DNA of 64,000 bases from NCBI RefSeq assembly GCF_050296195.1, contig NZ_JBNKRB010000041.1; one strand, 5' to 3'. Of this stretch, positions 1-8,866 are shown one piece after another. Source of the stretch: Gynuella sp050296195. GTDB lineage: Bacteria; Pseudomonadota; Gammaproteobacteria; Pseudomonadales; Natronospirillaceae. How positions within the stretch are numbered: the first letter of the stretch is position 1; every line of letters starts with the position of its first letter. The notes under the pieces were generated by a model. That model did no database searches. It saw only the letters and a list, made by a program, of their open reading frames with translations, and was not told where the DNA came from. The position numbers and the translations under genes are program-made.

Positions 1-319
1 GGCCGTCATTGATGGTGAGGGTCAAAAACGAGTATTGACCGGTACCGGTAATGGCCCTATTTCTGCCTTTGCCAGTGCTGTCCGCAAGCAGATGGGTATT
101 GAGTTCGAGCTGGTTGACTATAACGAACATGCCATCGGTGAAGGTGAAGACACCATGGCGGTGACTTATATGCAGATCCGGGTGAACGGTAATGTCTGTT
201 TTGGTGTGGGCGAAAACCCCGACATTGTTATGGCGTCACTCATCGCATTGTTACATGCAGTGAATAACGCTGTGAAAGCCGGCTGGGTCACGCCAGTCAG
301 CGAAGGGCAAAGCGCCTGA
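1..319 (+). CDS. leuA: 2-isopropylmalate synthase, C-terminal end (partial)
   Basis: The gene enters from the left edge; the reading frame starts at base 2 and ends at a TGA at 317-319. About 105 residues are visible. They match the C-terminal LeuA dimer/regulatory domain, where leucine binds to inhibit the enzyme: a glycine-rich GTGNGPISAF stretch followed by a long hydrophobic region (IRVNGNVCFGVG) and a final helix typical of the domain. LeuA condenses acetyl-CoA with 2-oxoisovalerate in the first committed step of leucine synthesis in the cytoplasm. The catalytic TIM barrel lies outside the window. The assignment rests on the regulatory domain only; citramalate synthase shares this domain and is the main alternative. 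Confidence 0.85.
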   Translation, partial: AVIDGEGQKRVLTGTGNGPISAFASAVRKQMGIEFELVDYNEHAIGEGEDTMAVTYMQIRVNGNVCFGVGENPDIVMASLIALLHAVNNAVKAGWVTPVSEGQSA

Positions 320-335
320 TATAACGATCATGACA

Positions 336-364
336 AAGTGGCTCTCTTCTGGAGAGAGCCACTT
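336..364 (+). terminator. Hairpin terminator after leuA
   Basis: A perfect 12-bp inverted repeat (AAGTGGCTCTCT and its complement) with a 5-base loop lies 17 bases after the leuA stop. The T run after it is short (TATTGTT), so it could be an intrinsic terminator or a 3'-end stabilising hairpin. Confidence 0.75.
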
Positions 365-584
365 ATTGTTCAGCCTTTTTCGCCTGATCACCGTTTAACC
401 TGCCTGAGATCCGCGAAAACTCCGCTCATTCCCGTCTCTTTCAAACCAGTTTACCCGGTTGCAGCAGCAGCTTCATGAACACCTTTCGCGTTAACCCCCA
501 ACGATCCTGTGAATTGTGTATGCTCAGGGTCTTGGCTAGACTTCGCCGCGAAAACCACACGGTAACATAGACGGGAGATGGTAT

Positions 585-1646
585 ATGCCTCAGTTGAAGA
601 TTGCGGTTATTCCAGGAGACGGTATTGGCAAGGAGGTAATACCTGAAGGTATCAAAGCACTGGAAGCGGCGGGCAGACAGTTTGAAATCGACTTTGACTG
701 GGTTTATTTCGACTGGTCCTGCGAAACCTATCATCGGACCGGACGCATGATGCCGGAAGACGGCATCGAACAACTGAGCGGATTTGATGCGATCTATCTT
801 GGAGCGGTTGGCTATCCAGGAGTACCCGATCACATTTCCTTATGGGGACTGTTGTTACCGATCCGCCGGGCATTTGATCAGTACGTCAATTTACGCCCGG
901 TTCGCCTGTTTGAAGGTGTGCCATGCCCGCTGGTCGGCAAGCAACCTGGCGATATTGATTTCCTGGTGGTACGAGAGAATGTAGAGGGTGAATATTCGTC
1001 CATCGGTGGTATCCAGTATGAAGGTAGCGAACACGAAGTCGTGGTGCAGCAGAGTATTTTTACCCGTAGAGGTACGGATCGAATTCTTCACTACGCTTTT
1101 CAAATGGCACAGAACCGCACGGCAAAACACCTGACATCCGCCACCAAGTCCAATGGCATTTATCATTCCATGCCATTCTGGGATAAACGTGTTCAGGAGG
1201 TGGGAAAAGCTTATCCCGATGTTCACGTGGACCAATATCACATTGATATTCTGACCGCCAATTTTGTGCGTATGCCTGAGCATTTTGACGTAGTCGTCGG
1301 GTCGAATCTGTTTGGGGACATTCTTTCTGATCTGGGCCCAGCCTGTACCGGTACCATTGCCATCGCGCCATCAGCCAACATCAATCCGGAAAAACACTTT
1401 CCATCGATGTTTGAGCCGGTTCATGGTTCTGCACCGGATATTGCCGGACAGGGTATCGCCAACCCGCTTGGTACCATCTGGGCCGGTGCCATGATGATGC
1501 AACATCTGGGTTATCCGGATGTTCACGATGTCTTGTTACAGGCAGTAGAAACTGTACTGCGAAAAGCACAGTCGCTGACTCGCGATATGGGGGGCAACGC
1601 CAGTACCAGGGAGTTGGGCGATGCGGTGACAGCGGAAATAGGCTGA
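585..1646 (+). CDS. dmlA: Tartrate / D-malate dehydrogenase (decarboxylating)
   Basis: A 353-residue cytoplasmic enzyme of the beta-decarboxylating dehydrogenase family (isocitrate, isopropylmalate, tartrate dehydrogenases). Its members oxidise and decarboxylate D-malate or tartrate with NAD and a divalent metal. The N-terminal IPGDGIGKEV loop, RENVEGEYSS (about 130-138), Lys188 in ATKSN, and metal-binding aspartates at 221 (YHIDILTANFV) and 245/249 (NLFGDILSDLG) are all present. The FDWSCETYHRTG segment near residue 45 is typical of the TtuC/DmlA branch and is not seen in LeuB. The start is set by GGGAGAT upstream of ATG 585. It is transcribed alone between two hairpins. The exact substrate (tartrate or D-malate; ttuC is the alternative symbol) cannot be told from sequence. 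Confidence 0.88.
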   Translation: MPQLKIAVIPGDGIGKEVIPEGIKALEAAGRQFEIDFDWVYFDWSCETYHRTGRMMPEDGIEQLSGFDAIYLGAVGYPGVPDHISLWGLLLPIRRAFDQYVNLRPVRLFEGVPCPLVGKQPGDIDFLVVRENVEGEYSSIGGIQYEGSEHEVVVQQSIFTRRGTDRILHYAFQMAQNRTAKHLTSATKSNGIYHSMPFWDKRVQEVGKAYPDVHVDQYHIDILTANFVRMPEHFDVVVGSNLFGDILSDLGPACTGTIAIAPSANINPEKHFPSMFEPVHGSAPDIAGQGIANPLGTIWAGAMMMQHLGYPDVHDVLLQAVETVLRKAQSLTRDMGGNASTRELGDAVTAEIG

Positions 1647-1662
1647 ACCTGATTCCGGTAAC

Positions 1663-1692
1663 GCCCGTAGAAAATCATCATTTTCTACGGGC
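1663..1692. terminator. Bidirectional hairpin terminator between convergent genes
   Basis: A perfect 13-bp stem (GCCCGTAGAAAAT and its complement) with a 4-base loop lies between the 3' ends of dmlA (+) and the LEA14-like gene (-). The A/T-rich inner stem provides a T run in both directions, as expected for a shared terminator. Confidence 0.85.
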
Positions 1693-1717
1693 AGGCGATT
1701 ATCCACCGGTTAACTCA

Positions 1718-2581
1718 TCAACGATTCAAAGTCCGCTGCGCTTCATACTTTAAGGGGCCGGGCTGCCATGCAGAGATACCCGGCACGATGTCCGCTCCGA
1801 GTTTAACGCCCATGGTCACCGAGTTGGAGTCGGACAACAAGCGATACAGTGTCAGACCCATATTGGTCGTACTGACAGACAACGGAATGGTCACGTTCTG
1901 GGTCTTCCCCTGACGCAACTTGATTTGTTTCAGGGCACCATCAGTCAAGGATTTGCCATTGGCCATTAAATCGTAATTCACCGATTTGAGGTTTACATCA
2001 AAGATATTGGGGTTGGTCACATCCAGGTCGACTTTGAGTTTTGCACCACTGAGATTGATGGATTCCAGGCTGATGTCTTTAAGCGTGATTTGCGGTAATC
2101 GGGGAACCGGTAGCGAACCGGTAAATTTCAATGGCAATCCCAGATTCCCCAATACAGGTACATCGACAAATACAGTACCATCCAATGCATAATTCAATGC
2201 ATTCTCATTGGCAATGCTGCCCACTGCGGCGATGACATCCTGATAACGTAAAGTCACCGGCAGTTGCATCTTATTACGACCATTGGCTGGAATTGCCAGC
2301 TTAGAATCGGGCTGACTGACTGCCGCTAGACGGTGACCATCAATGGCCATGTTCATATCAAACCCGACCGCATGCAACGTAAACGGATTGGGATTGGTCA
2401 GCACCACATCCACCAGTACAGTCGCCTGATCCAGCGATAATGATTTGACTGATGCACTTGTCACGGAAGCCTTCGGTTTCTGTACATCGGCGATCTGCTG
2501 GAGCGAACTACAGGCAGTCAGTGCGGTAAAGAGGAGCAGACACAACGGCGTATAAAACCGGCGCAATTGACGTGCAGACAT
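1718..2581 (-). CDS. LEA type 2 (WHy-domain) lipoprotein
   Basis: A 287-residue predicted lipoprotein. The start is taken at 2581 because AAGGG lies just upstream and a lipoprotein signal follows at once (basic N-terminus, hydrophobic LCLLLFTALTAC, lipobox cysteine near residue 25); an upstream ATG at 2623 would put 14 extra residues before the signal. The mature part has two similar WHy/LEA2 domains, each with the hallmark Asn-Pro-Asn turn (NPNPF in the first, NPNIF in the second). Such proteins are related to plant LEA14 desiccation proteins and lie at the periplasmic face of a membrane in bacteria; their role is poorly defined. Monocistronic, sharing the terminator with dmlA. Confidence 0.8.
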   Translation of the reverse strand: MSARQLRRFYTPLCLLLFTALTACSSLQQIADVQKPKASVTSASVKSLSLDQATVLVDVVLTNPNPFTLHAVGFDMNMAIDGHRLAAVSQPDSKLAIPANGRNKMQLPVTLRYQDVIAAVGSIANENALNYALDGTVFVDVPVLGNLGLPLKFTGSLPVPRLPQITLKDISLESINLSGAKLKVDLDVTNPNIFDVNLKSVNYDLMANGKSLTDGALKQIKLRQGKTQNVTIPLSVSTTNMGLTLYRLLSDSNSVTMGVKLGADIVPGISAWQPGPLKYEAQRTLNR

Positions 2582-2661
2582 AATGATCCCTTGGGTTGTT
2601 AGACAGCGCTGGGAGTCTAACACCGGGAAGGTTCGGGTATGAACTATGATTTATGGTTCAT

Positions 2662-3429
2662 TCAGACAACCGCCAGATAATCCTGAATAATAAACGCAAC
2701 CACTGCACTGGTCAGATAACCCACTTCTGAAAAACGCTTTTTCTTTTGATAAGCCACCAGCAGTTCGTAGCTCTTGACCGGATCATCATCGGGCAACAGG
2801 TTAGCATCCATAAAACCGATTTCCTTGAGTGCCTCCTGCAACAATAACGCCACTTCTTTTTTCTCTTCTGGTCGATAACGGAAGTTGATTGAGGTTCCCC
2901 ACTCAGAGATCAGCGCATTCAAATGCGCCATCCGGACCAGAAACTGCTTCTGTAACGCCATGTACTTACTTTTATAAGGCAGGGTATCCGTCAACTGTAA
3001 TTGTAGTTGCGATAACTGTTTCCGGGTATCCGCCAGAGCAAGCGTCACCTCGTCATAACCGGGTTGCTGCAGCTGGAGCACTTGAGTGAGCTGAGTAACC
3101 TCCTGTTCTGTCTGTTGCAATTTGCGTTGCATCTCCGGTAATTCATTCAAAACATCGGCAATCTCCTGAGCCGAACGATCTGCATAAGTATCTGCCAGCT
3201 CCGTTCTGGCCAGCACAATCATGTCCGGTTCATGATAGGTACCGAAAAAATCCGTCTGACTGAACATATAAAGCACAGCCGTCACCAACTCCAGTACCAG
3301 TGTGGTAAACAGCTTGTTGAGATATTGTTCCTTGATGGATAGTTTTTGAATGATCCCCAGCAACGTGACGATGGCGGTTACTGTGAAAATGAAAAGCACT
3401 ACATAAAACAGCCAGCTTTCTCTGTCCAT
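2662..3429 (-). CDS. Unknown membrane-anchored coiled-coil protein
   Basis: A 255-residue protein I do not recognise. Two hydrophobic segments at about residues 7-27 and 40-56 form an N-terminal membrane hairpin. Residues about 85-150 are rich in Gln, Leu and Glu in a heptad-like pattern (ELPEMQRKLQQTEQEV) and are probably a coiled coil. The C-terminal part is charged, with a short hydrophobic tail (SAVVAFIIQDYLAVV). The start at 3429 is supported by AAGGAAAG eight bases upstream. It lies between the SCO and LEA14-like genes on the same strand, with about 80-260 bp on each side, so it may be its own unit. No function is proposed. Confidence 0.6.
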   Translation of the reverse strand: MDRESWLFYVVLFIFTVTAIVTLLGIIQKLSIKEQYLNKLFTTLVLELVTAVLYMFSQTDFFGTYHEPDMIVLARTELADTYADRSAQEIADVLNELPEMQRKLQQTEQEVTQLTQVLQLQQPGYDEVTLALADTRKQLSQLQLQLTDTLPYKSKYMALQKQFLVRMAHLNALISEWGTSINFRYRPEEKKEVALLLQEALKEIGFMDANLLPDDDPVKSYELLVAYQKKKRFSEVGYLTSAVVAFIIQDYLAVV

Positions 3430-3693
3430 TCAGACTTTCCTTTTTACGGTCATTTAGAAGCAACGCATCATGCCGTATAACAGCAGAACGAACAAATATC
3501 CATAACACGGCTTCAATCAGAATCGGTTACCAAGCTACCCGGAACCGGCATATATGCGTCAACCTGATTGCAGTTGATTTTGTACAGAAACGTATATACA
3601 TGACAGAGAACTTCGCAATTATGTGAACACTCGTCCAAAAGAATATTTCGTCAATTAGTAGTAGATAGATATTTTTGTTCGATTTGAAAGGTT

Positions 3694-4236
3694 TTAAGGG
3701 CTCAGATTCAAGGGATTGACGGTGGTATTTCCCGGATAAATACCTGCCATCAACCATTGACCTTGATCACGTTTCAGATGATAAATCACATCAAGATGAT
3801 CAACATCTCCGGGCTTACGAACTGACGTAGATGCCGAGGCATTGAATGCAGTTAGCAAGTTATCGAGTTGTTGTTCGTCCGGTTGAACGGCCTGGAAATC
3901 CGCATCAAAGTATTGCGCAAATGCCTGACTGGACTCAGCAGGGACGTAAGGTTCCACACTGATAAATACTAATCGGCTGTGTTCCGGATGGAGAGCATTG
4001 CGATGCATGGTACTCATATTGGCCAGCGCTACCGGACACACCGTACTGCAGCTGACAAATCCGAAATACACTAATGCCTCATCGCTGCCCTGAAGAATAC
4101 CGTCCATTTGATCGACAGGCCGATCCGGATGCAGGCCATTACCGAGACCCGATAACCAGCCGGCAATAAACAGCCAGAAAAAAGTCAGTGGCGGCAGAAT
4201 TATCCAGCCCAGTAAACGTTTGAGACGTTGATCCAT
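3694..4236 (-). CDS. SCO1/SenC-family thioredoxin-fold protein
   Basis: A 180-residue protein with an N-terminal membrane anchor (about residues 9-30) and a thioredoxin-like domain outside the cytoplasm. The copper-binding CxxxC pair is present as Cys63 and Cys67 (FVSCSTVCPVAL), and a downstream His (147 or 153, in DHLDVIYHL) can complete the site. SCO proteins deliver copper to cytochrome c oxidase CuA or act as thiol-redox factors. The gene begins 9 bp after the chemoreceptor gene and is very probably co-transcribed with it; no oxidase genes are nearby. This neighbour suggests a redox or copper sensing accessory role rather than oxidase assembly, but that is inference. Confidence 0.85.
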   Translation of the reverse strand: MDQRLKRLLGWIILPPLTFFWLFIAGWLSGLGNGLHPDRPVDQMDGILQGSDEALVYFGFVSCSTVCPVALANMSTMHRNALHPEHSRLVFISVEPYVPAESSQAFAQYFDADFQAVQPDEQQLDNLLTAFNASASTSVRKPGDVDHLDVIYHLKRDQGQWLMAGIYPGNTTVNPLNLSP

Positions 4237-4245
4237 CGTTCCGTA

Positions 4246-5688
4246 TTAATCTGTCTTCAGATGACGCTGCATCTGTTGAATCACGTCACTGACCTGGTTC
4301 GAAGCTTCCTGAATAGTGGCGATCATGGTGGACTGCTGGTCGGTATTGGAGACAATATTTTCCACACAATGTTCAGCCGTAGAAATATCTTCACCAATTG
4401 CCCGCATCGCGTCGGCCGCCGATTTGGAGATATCCAGAGTAGCCGCCAGACTTTTGGAAAGTTTCTTGATCTCATCTGACAAACCATGGAAATCCGTTGA
4501 CAGTGTCTGAGTCTGGTTTGAATAGGTTGAGATATCCCGATTAATATTTTCAATACTGCGGGAAATTTCTGCCGCAGTATCGCTGATTTCCATAGTGCTT
4601 TCGTGGGTCCGCTGAGCCAGATTTCTGACCTCATCTGCCACCACCGCAAAGCCCCGTCCGGCATTCCCTGCCCGTGCGGCTTCAATGGATGCATTCAGTG
4701 CCAGCAGATTGGTCTGATCGGCAATGCCGGCGATAATACTGACAATGTCGTCAATTGCCGCAGCACGGGATTTCAGGTTATTCAGATTATTTTCCAGACT
4801 CTTGGTTTTGTCAGTCAACTGACTGGCGCTTTCGGCATGATGATTCATCTGTTCCGCCAGCTGATTGGCCACCGATGTATCTTGCAAAATATGTTCTGAA
4901 GAAGAATTGACACTGTCGATAGTTGTGCTGGAAAGATCTTTGGCATGAATGCTTTGGCCACCGGCTTCGCTGCAAGCATGTTTTTGTTCTCGGATGCTGT
5001 CGGCCATAACCGCAACAGAATGAATCAGATTATGATTCAGCTGCTTAAGCGTCTGGTTGCTGTCAGCCAGTGATTTCAACACCGCTTCACGTTCCGCTGA
5101 CTGTTTTGACAACAGCTCATTACTGACAACATTGTGAATAAACTGCTGGCTGTTACCTCGAATAATGAAGATCATCACCGCAGCCTGCGCCACCACAAAC
5201 GCCGCATGCAGTAATACGATGTTAAAACCATGCCCATAGTTAAATATGATTACCGGCATGCCGGCAAATGTTGCCCCCTGTACCTGCAGATAGTGGACGA
5301 TAACATGGTGTACGGCGATGGCGGCTGCAGCAACCAGCAACGGCACGATACTTTTATAGCGAGCCATGATGGCCAGCACACCGAAAATATGGAAATGATA
5401 TTCGATCCGTCCTAAATGCTGTTGTATGAACACCATCGAAAACCCCATCATCGCAAAAGCGATAACCACCTGACTTTGAGTGCTGCCAGGCGCAAGTTTG
5501 TAAGCAACGTAGGAAGCAAGAAAGAGTCCGCCTCCGGAAATCACACCAAACCAATAAGTACTATACGCAGCACCCATGATAGTTGCAGCCATCAACCACT
5601 GACCTGCAAGCAAGAATAAGAACAAGCGATCTGCCTGAACGTTGTCCTCTATCAGTTTGCTCTTACTTAAATCATCTGCAACGGACAT
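4246..5688 (-). CDS. Methyl-accepting chemotaxis protein with histidine-rich membrane sensor
   Basis: A 480-residue chemoreceptor. Residues about 20-178 form around six hydrophobic segments with no periplasmic ligand domain. The rest is a cytoplasmic signalling coiled coil with the conserved hairpin tip at about 320-360 (IADQTNLLALNASIEAARAG, then GFAVVADEVRNLAQRT). There is no HAMP domain. Membrane-region histidines cluster at 91, 98, 100, 127, 128, 132, 153 and 161 (HFHIFG, VHHVIVHYLQ, LLHAAFVV), a pattern shared with a family of membrane sensors and suggestive of metal or haem coordination. It is the first gene of a likely two-gene operon with the SCO-family gene. A separate chemotaxis system must exist elsewhere, since no che genes occur here. 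Confidence 0.9.
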   Translation of the reverse strand: MSVADDLSKSKLIEDNVQADRLFLFLLAGQWLMAATIMGAAYSTYWFGVISGGGLFLASYVAYKLAPGSTQSQVVIAFAMMGFSMVFIQQHLGRIEYHFHIFGVLAIMARYKSIVPLLVAAAAIAVHHVIVHYLQVQGATFAGMPVIIFNYGHGFNIVLLHAAFVVAQAAVMIFIIRGNSQQFIHNVVSNELLSKQSAEREAVLKSLADSNQTLKQLNHNLIHSVAVMADSIREQKHACSEAGGQSIHAKDLSSTTIDSVNSSSEHILQDTSVANQLAEQMNHHAESASQLTDKTKSLENNLNNLKSRAAAIDDIVSIIAGIADQTNLLALNASIEAARAGNAGRGFAVVADEVRNLAQRTHESTMEISDTAAEISRSIENINRDISTYSNQTQTLSTDFHGLSDEIKKLSKSLAATLDISKSAADAMRAIGEDISTAEHCVENIVSNTDQQSTMIATIQEASNQVSDVIQQMQRHLKTD

Positions 5689-5790
5689 TTCTTTCCTCGT
5701 GGCGGTTGTAGTTTTCCAATTTATTTTGGCTCAGCATAGACGAATTATGGGGTTTGTCACTAACCGGCCAATGGACAAATTCTTACTCAG

Positions 5791-6012
5791 TCACTGCAGA
5801 TTATTTCCAGAACCAACTCGGCTACGGACTCCCGGCTCACCTTTATTTCGGCCAAGTGCGCGCCACGCAAACTGCGCCTCGCCATCAAGCCCGGACAGGT
5901 TAAGATTCAGAATGATTAAATCAAACGACTTCGGCATCAACACCCATTCATCCAAAAGTAGGACTTCCCGAGCTTCTGCAAATACCGACTCATAGCTTCT
6001 TCGAAAATACTG
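5791..6012 (-). pseudogene. Possible decayed response-regulator receiver fragment
   Basis: Read on the minus strand, an open frame without a convincing start contains FDLIILNLNLSGLDGE, which resembles the strand-loop around the phospho-acceptor of receiver domains, with Asn where Asp is expected. It stops soon afterwards at 5791-5793 and is cut upstream by a stop at 6013-6015 beside the MITE-like element. The rest of the 5689-6017 interval shows no convincing gene. The likeness is short and could be chance. Confidence 0.25.
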
Positions 6013-6017
6013 TCATC

Positions 6018-6236
6018 CGAGTGTAGTGTCTTGAATAAAACCTATATTAAAAGATGTTCAAAGCGAGGCGCAGCTCCCAGGCAATGGTCATTCGCATGTC
6101 AAGAACTGGAACGAAGCGATGGGCGTCTTGAGGGCTTCTCGAAGAATGGGACGCCGTTTGCTGAACTCAACGTAGAGTTGCGAAGTGAATTCGGCGGCTC
6201 ATTTAAATATGCGTTTTATTTGAGACACTACACTCG
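6018..6236. mobile_element. MITE-like element with imperfect terminal inverted repeats
   Basis: The left end (CGAGTGTAGTGTCT at 6018-6031, continuing through AATAAAAC and ATATT) is repeated inverted at the right end (AGACACTACACTCG at 6223-6236, preceded by GTTTTATT and AATAT). The terminal repeats match perfectly over 14 bp and imperfectly over about 30 bp. The 219-bp element is too short for a transposase; the short open frame inside it is not gene-like. No clear target-site duplication is visible, so it is probably old. Family not recognised. The right end overlaps the 3' end of the LysR gene. Confidence 0.6.
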
Positions 6237-7157
6237 ATGATCGGAACCTTCATCACTGTCTCCGCCCATCTCGGACTTTATCCAGCGTACGAAACGTTGA
6301 ATGTCTGATCGGTTGAAAGTATTGCGAGTGCAAATCAAGTAGTAGTTGTGTTCGGCCCGAACACTGACCTCGAATAATCGCACCAAACGTCCCGCACGCA
6401 GATCGTCAGCCGCCAGCACGCTGCTGCCAAGGGCAATTCCCTGTCCGTCCATCGCCGCCTGTAACACCATACTCGACATACTGAAGCGTGGCCCGTTAAC
6501 CACTTCGAGACCCGCGACACCTGCCGCGGCCAGCCATTGACTCCAACCTGGAAAGTCACGGTCATCGGCACGCCCCCCAAAATGGAGCAGCGTCTGACCC
6601 GCCAGATCCGACGGGGAGGCGAAGCCCTGGCCGCGTTCCAACAGCCGGGGGCTACAGACCGGAAAAAGTTCCTCATCGGTCAGCAGCTCAAGGTGCAGCC
6701 CCCTTTCCTTGGGAGGACCGTAGCGGATCGCAAGGTCCACGTCCTCAAGGGAAAAGTCCACCAACCGCGTCGATGCATCGACCCTCAGGTCGATGTCGGG
6801 ATGGCCACGACGGAACAATTCGAGCCTGGGCAACAACCACTTGGCACCAAATGATGGCGCGACACTCACGGTGATCAGCTTCTGGTTACCAAACTCCTGC
6901 GCCTTGATCACCGCCTGGTTCAGCAGTTCGAATGCCTCCTCGACAATCGGCAGCGCCTCACGTCCGGCTTCTGTCAGCCGGACGGACTTATTCTGACGCT
7001 TGAATAAGTCGACACCGATAAATTCCTCCAGCAGCTTGATCTGCTGACTGACAGCACCGGTCGTGACGTGCAGTTCGTCTGCGGCCTTCTTCAAGCTCTC
7101 AAGACGCCCAGCGGCCTCAAAGGTGCGCAGAGCCTTGAGTGGCGGCATTCGTCTCAT
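6228..7157 (-). CDS. LysR-family transcriptional regulator (GcvA-like)
   Basis: A 309-residue DNA-binding regulator. The start at 7157 is preferred over the upstream in-frame ATG at 7211 because AAGGG precedes it and the family-typical MRRMPPLKALRTFEAAGR begins there. Residues about 5-65 are the winged helix-turn-helix (AADELHVTTGAVSQQIKLLE); the remainder is a periplasmic-binding-protein-like effector domain. The N-terminal sequence is closest to the GcvA/AmpR branch. It is divergent from the PrpF-TctC-TctAB genes and is the obvious candidate to control them, presumably by a tri- or dicarboxylate effector. Its last two codons and stop lie inside the inverted repeat of the MITE-like element, so the C-terminus may differ from the ancestral one. 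Confidence 0.88.
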   Translation of the reverse strand: MRRMPPLKALRTFEAAGRLESLKKAADELHVTTGAVSQQIKLLEEFIGVDLFKRQNKSVRLTEAGREALPIVEEAFELLNQAVIKAQEFGNQKLITVSVAPSFGAKWLLPRLELFRRGHPDIDLRVDASTRLVDFSLEDVDLAIRYGPPKERGLHLELLTDEELFPVCSPRLLERGQGFASPSDLAGQTLLHFGGRADDRDFPGWSQWLAAAGVAGLEVVNGPRFSMSSMVLQAAMDGQGIALGSSVLAADDLRAGRLVRLFEVSVRAEHNYYLICTRNTFNRSDIQRFVRWIKSEMGGDSDEGSDHRV

Positions 7158-7649
7158 CGGTAACCCTTTTGATGTAGAAAATATAAAACGTACTGATACA
7201 CGTCTGTTCATTTAAAACTCAACCGCATCTTTTAGCATGCTATCGAGCTTCAAAATTTTTGATTTAGCAATTCTAGTCCTAATAGTGGTTGAATGTCAGT
7301 AGCCAGCGAAACATGGCTGTCTTTTTAGGTTGCTAACAGAACAATCAATTAACATCATAACTCATTGTTTTATATCGTTTATTTCCATTACCCATACCAA
7401 AAATCAAAGCCTTCCAACCCATTGATTTAAACAAAATCGTAAGCCAGTACTCATCGCAACTTAGGTATCGAGAAAGCCACAGGTATATTTTTGTTTAGTT
7501 TTTCTATATCTAACTGAAAATATATATGGTTTGTTCATATTTTGTGCATGTCGTATCTTTGTTATCAGCAGGGCTTATGGACAAAGCCAGCGCCGCTCTA
7601 GAGCTAGAAATTTTAAACCATAATAAACCGCTCAACTGAGAACAAGACC
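7158..7649. promoter_or_regulatory. Divergent LysR / prpF-like promoter region
   Basis: A 492-bp AT-rich intergenic region between the divergent LysR and PrpF-family genes, much lower in G+C than the genes either side. It must hold both promoters and probably LysR sites. I could not assign -35/-10 boxes or a T-N11-A operator with confidence, and see no gene in it. Confidence 0.45.
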
Positions 7650-8750
7650 ATGCAGACAGCCATTCCCTGCACCATGATGAGAGGCGGCACTTCCCGCGGC
7701 CCCTACTTCCTCGCCACCGACCTGCCAGACGACTGGGCCACCCAGGAGCAGGTACTACTGGCCGCGATGGGTTCGCCCAACCGTCAGCAAATAGATGGTA
7801 TCGGCGGTGGAACTTCGCTCACCAGCAAAGCTGCAATTCTGTCACGCTCCAGCCACCCACAAGCCGATGTCGACTACCTGTTTGCCCAGGTTGGCATCGA
7901 CAGACTGTACGTCGATATTGCTCCGTCCTGCGGCAACATACTCGCCGGTGTCGGTCCGTTCGCGATAGACGCCGGCCTGGTAGAAGCGACCGAGGACGAA
8001 ACGATCGTGCGCGTGCGCAACGTCAACACAGACAAGCTGATCGAGGTCCGCGTAAAGACCCCCAATGGTCAGGTCGAATACGAAGGCGATACCCGCATCG
8101 ATGGTGTTGAGGGAACAGCAGCGCCGGTGCTACTGAACTTCCTCGATGTGGCCGGTAGCAAGACTGGCAGCCTGTTACCAACCGGCAACGTCGTGGACAT
8201 CATAGAAGGTGTGCCAGTCAGCTGCATCGATGCAGCGGTACCAATGGTGCTTATAGCCGCCCATTCACTGGGTAAAACCGGTGCCGAATCCAAAACCGAA
8301 CTCGACAGTGACACCGACCTGCTGGCACGCATTGAGAAAATCCGCGTGGCAGCTTCCTGGAAGATGGGTCTCGGTGATGCCAAGGGCAAGGTAGTGCCGA
8401 AGGTTGCTCTGGTGAGCGCTCCTCGCCATGGCGGCACCCTGACATCGCGCTATTTTGTTCCGGACAACTGTCATGCCAGCCATGCAGTAACGGGTGCCAT
8501 CTGTGTGAGCTCCTCGATTCTGCTGCCAGGGTCGGTATCAGCATCATTGGCCGGTCAGGTGGAGACCAATGATTTGATACGGCTCGAACACCCAAGCGGT
8601 CAGATCGACATTATGCTCGATGCGGTTTCCACAGCTGAAGGTGTCGAGATTCGCCGCGCAGGCGTCGTCCGTACCGCCCGTATGCTGTTTCGCGGCGAGC
8701 TCTATGTACCCAGTTCTATCTGGACCGGGAACCATTCCAAGGCTTCCTGA
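7650..8750 (+). CDS. PrpF/GalD-family isomerase
   Basis: A 366-residue protein of the PrpF family, which has the two-domain diaminopimelate-epimerase fold and shifts double bonds in unsaturated tricarboxylates. Characterised members are PrpF (2-methylaconitate isomerase) and GalD (4-oxalomesaconate tautomerase). Family motifs visible are RGGTSRG at 11-17, the GGGTSLTSK loop ending at Lys60, and the PSCGNILAG catalytic loop with Cys94. Length matches GalD (about 360) and PrpF (about 395). It is the first gene before a tripartite tricarboxylate transporter, which suggests that the transporter brings in a tricarboxylate such as an aconitate derivative that this enzyme isomerises. No other prp or gal genes are nearby, so the substrate is unknown. 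Confidence 0.85.
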   Translation: MQTAIPCTMMRGGTSRGPYFLATDLPDDWATQEQVLLAAMGSPNRQQIDGIGGGTSLTSKAAILSRSSHPQADVDYLFAQVGIDRLYVDIAPSCGNILAGVGPFAIDAGLVEATEDETIVRVRNVNTDKLIEVRVKTPNGQVEYEGDTRIDGVEGTAAPVLLNFLDVAGSKTGSLLPTGNVVDIIEGVPVSCIDAAVPMVLIAAHSLGKTGAESKTELDSDTDLLARIEKIRVAASWKMGLGDAKGKVVPKVALVSAPRHGGTLTSRYFVPDNCHASHAVTGAICVSSSILLPGSVSASLAGQVETNDLIRLEHPSGQIDIMLDAVSTAEGVEIRRAGVVRTARMLFRGELYVPSSIWTGNHSKAS

Positions 8751-8866
8751 TCCAAAAAATAATTCACGCTCAGGTACCCAGTTGATAGCTTCAGGGGATA
8801 CCTTAAAACCACGCCGGACGCCCAACCTCATATCCGTTCCGGCCATAACAATAAGAGATGAGAACA

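Noticed and set aside
6031..6240. 69-codon frame within the MITE-like element.
   Set aside because: Starts and ends inside the inverted repeats, starts with TTG without a ribosome site, and looks like nothing known.
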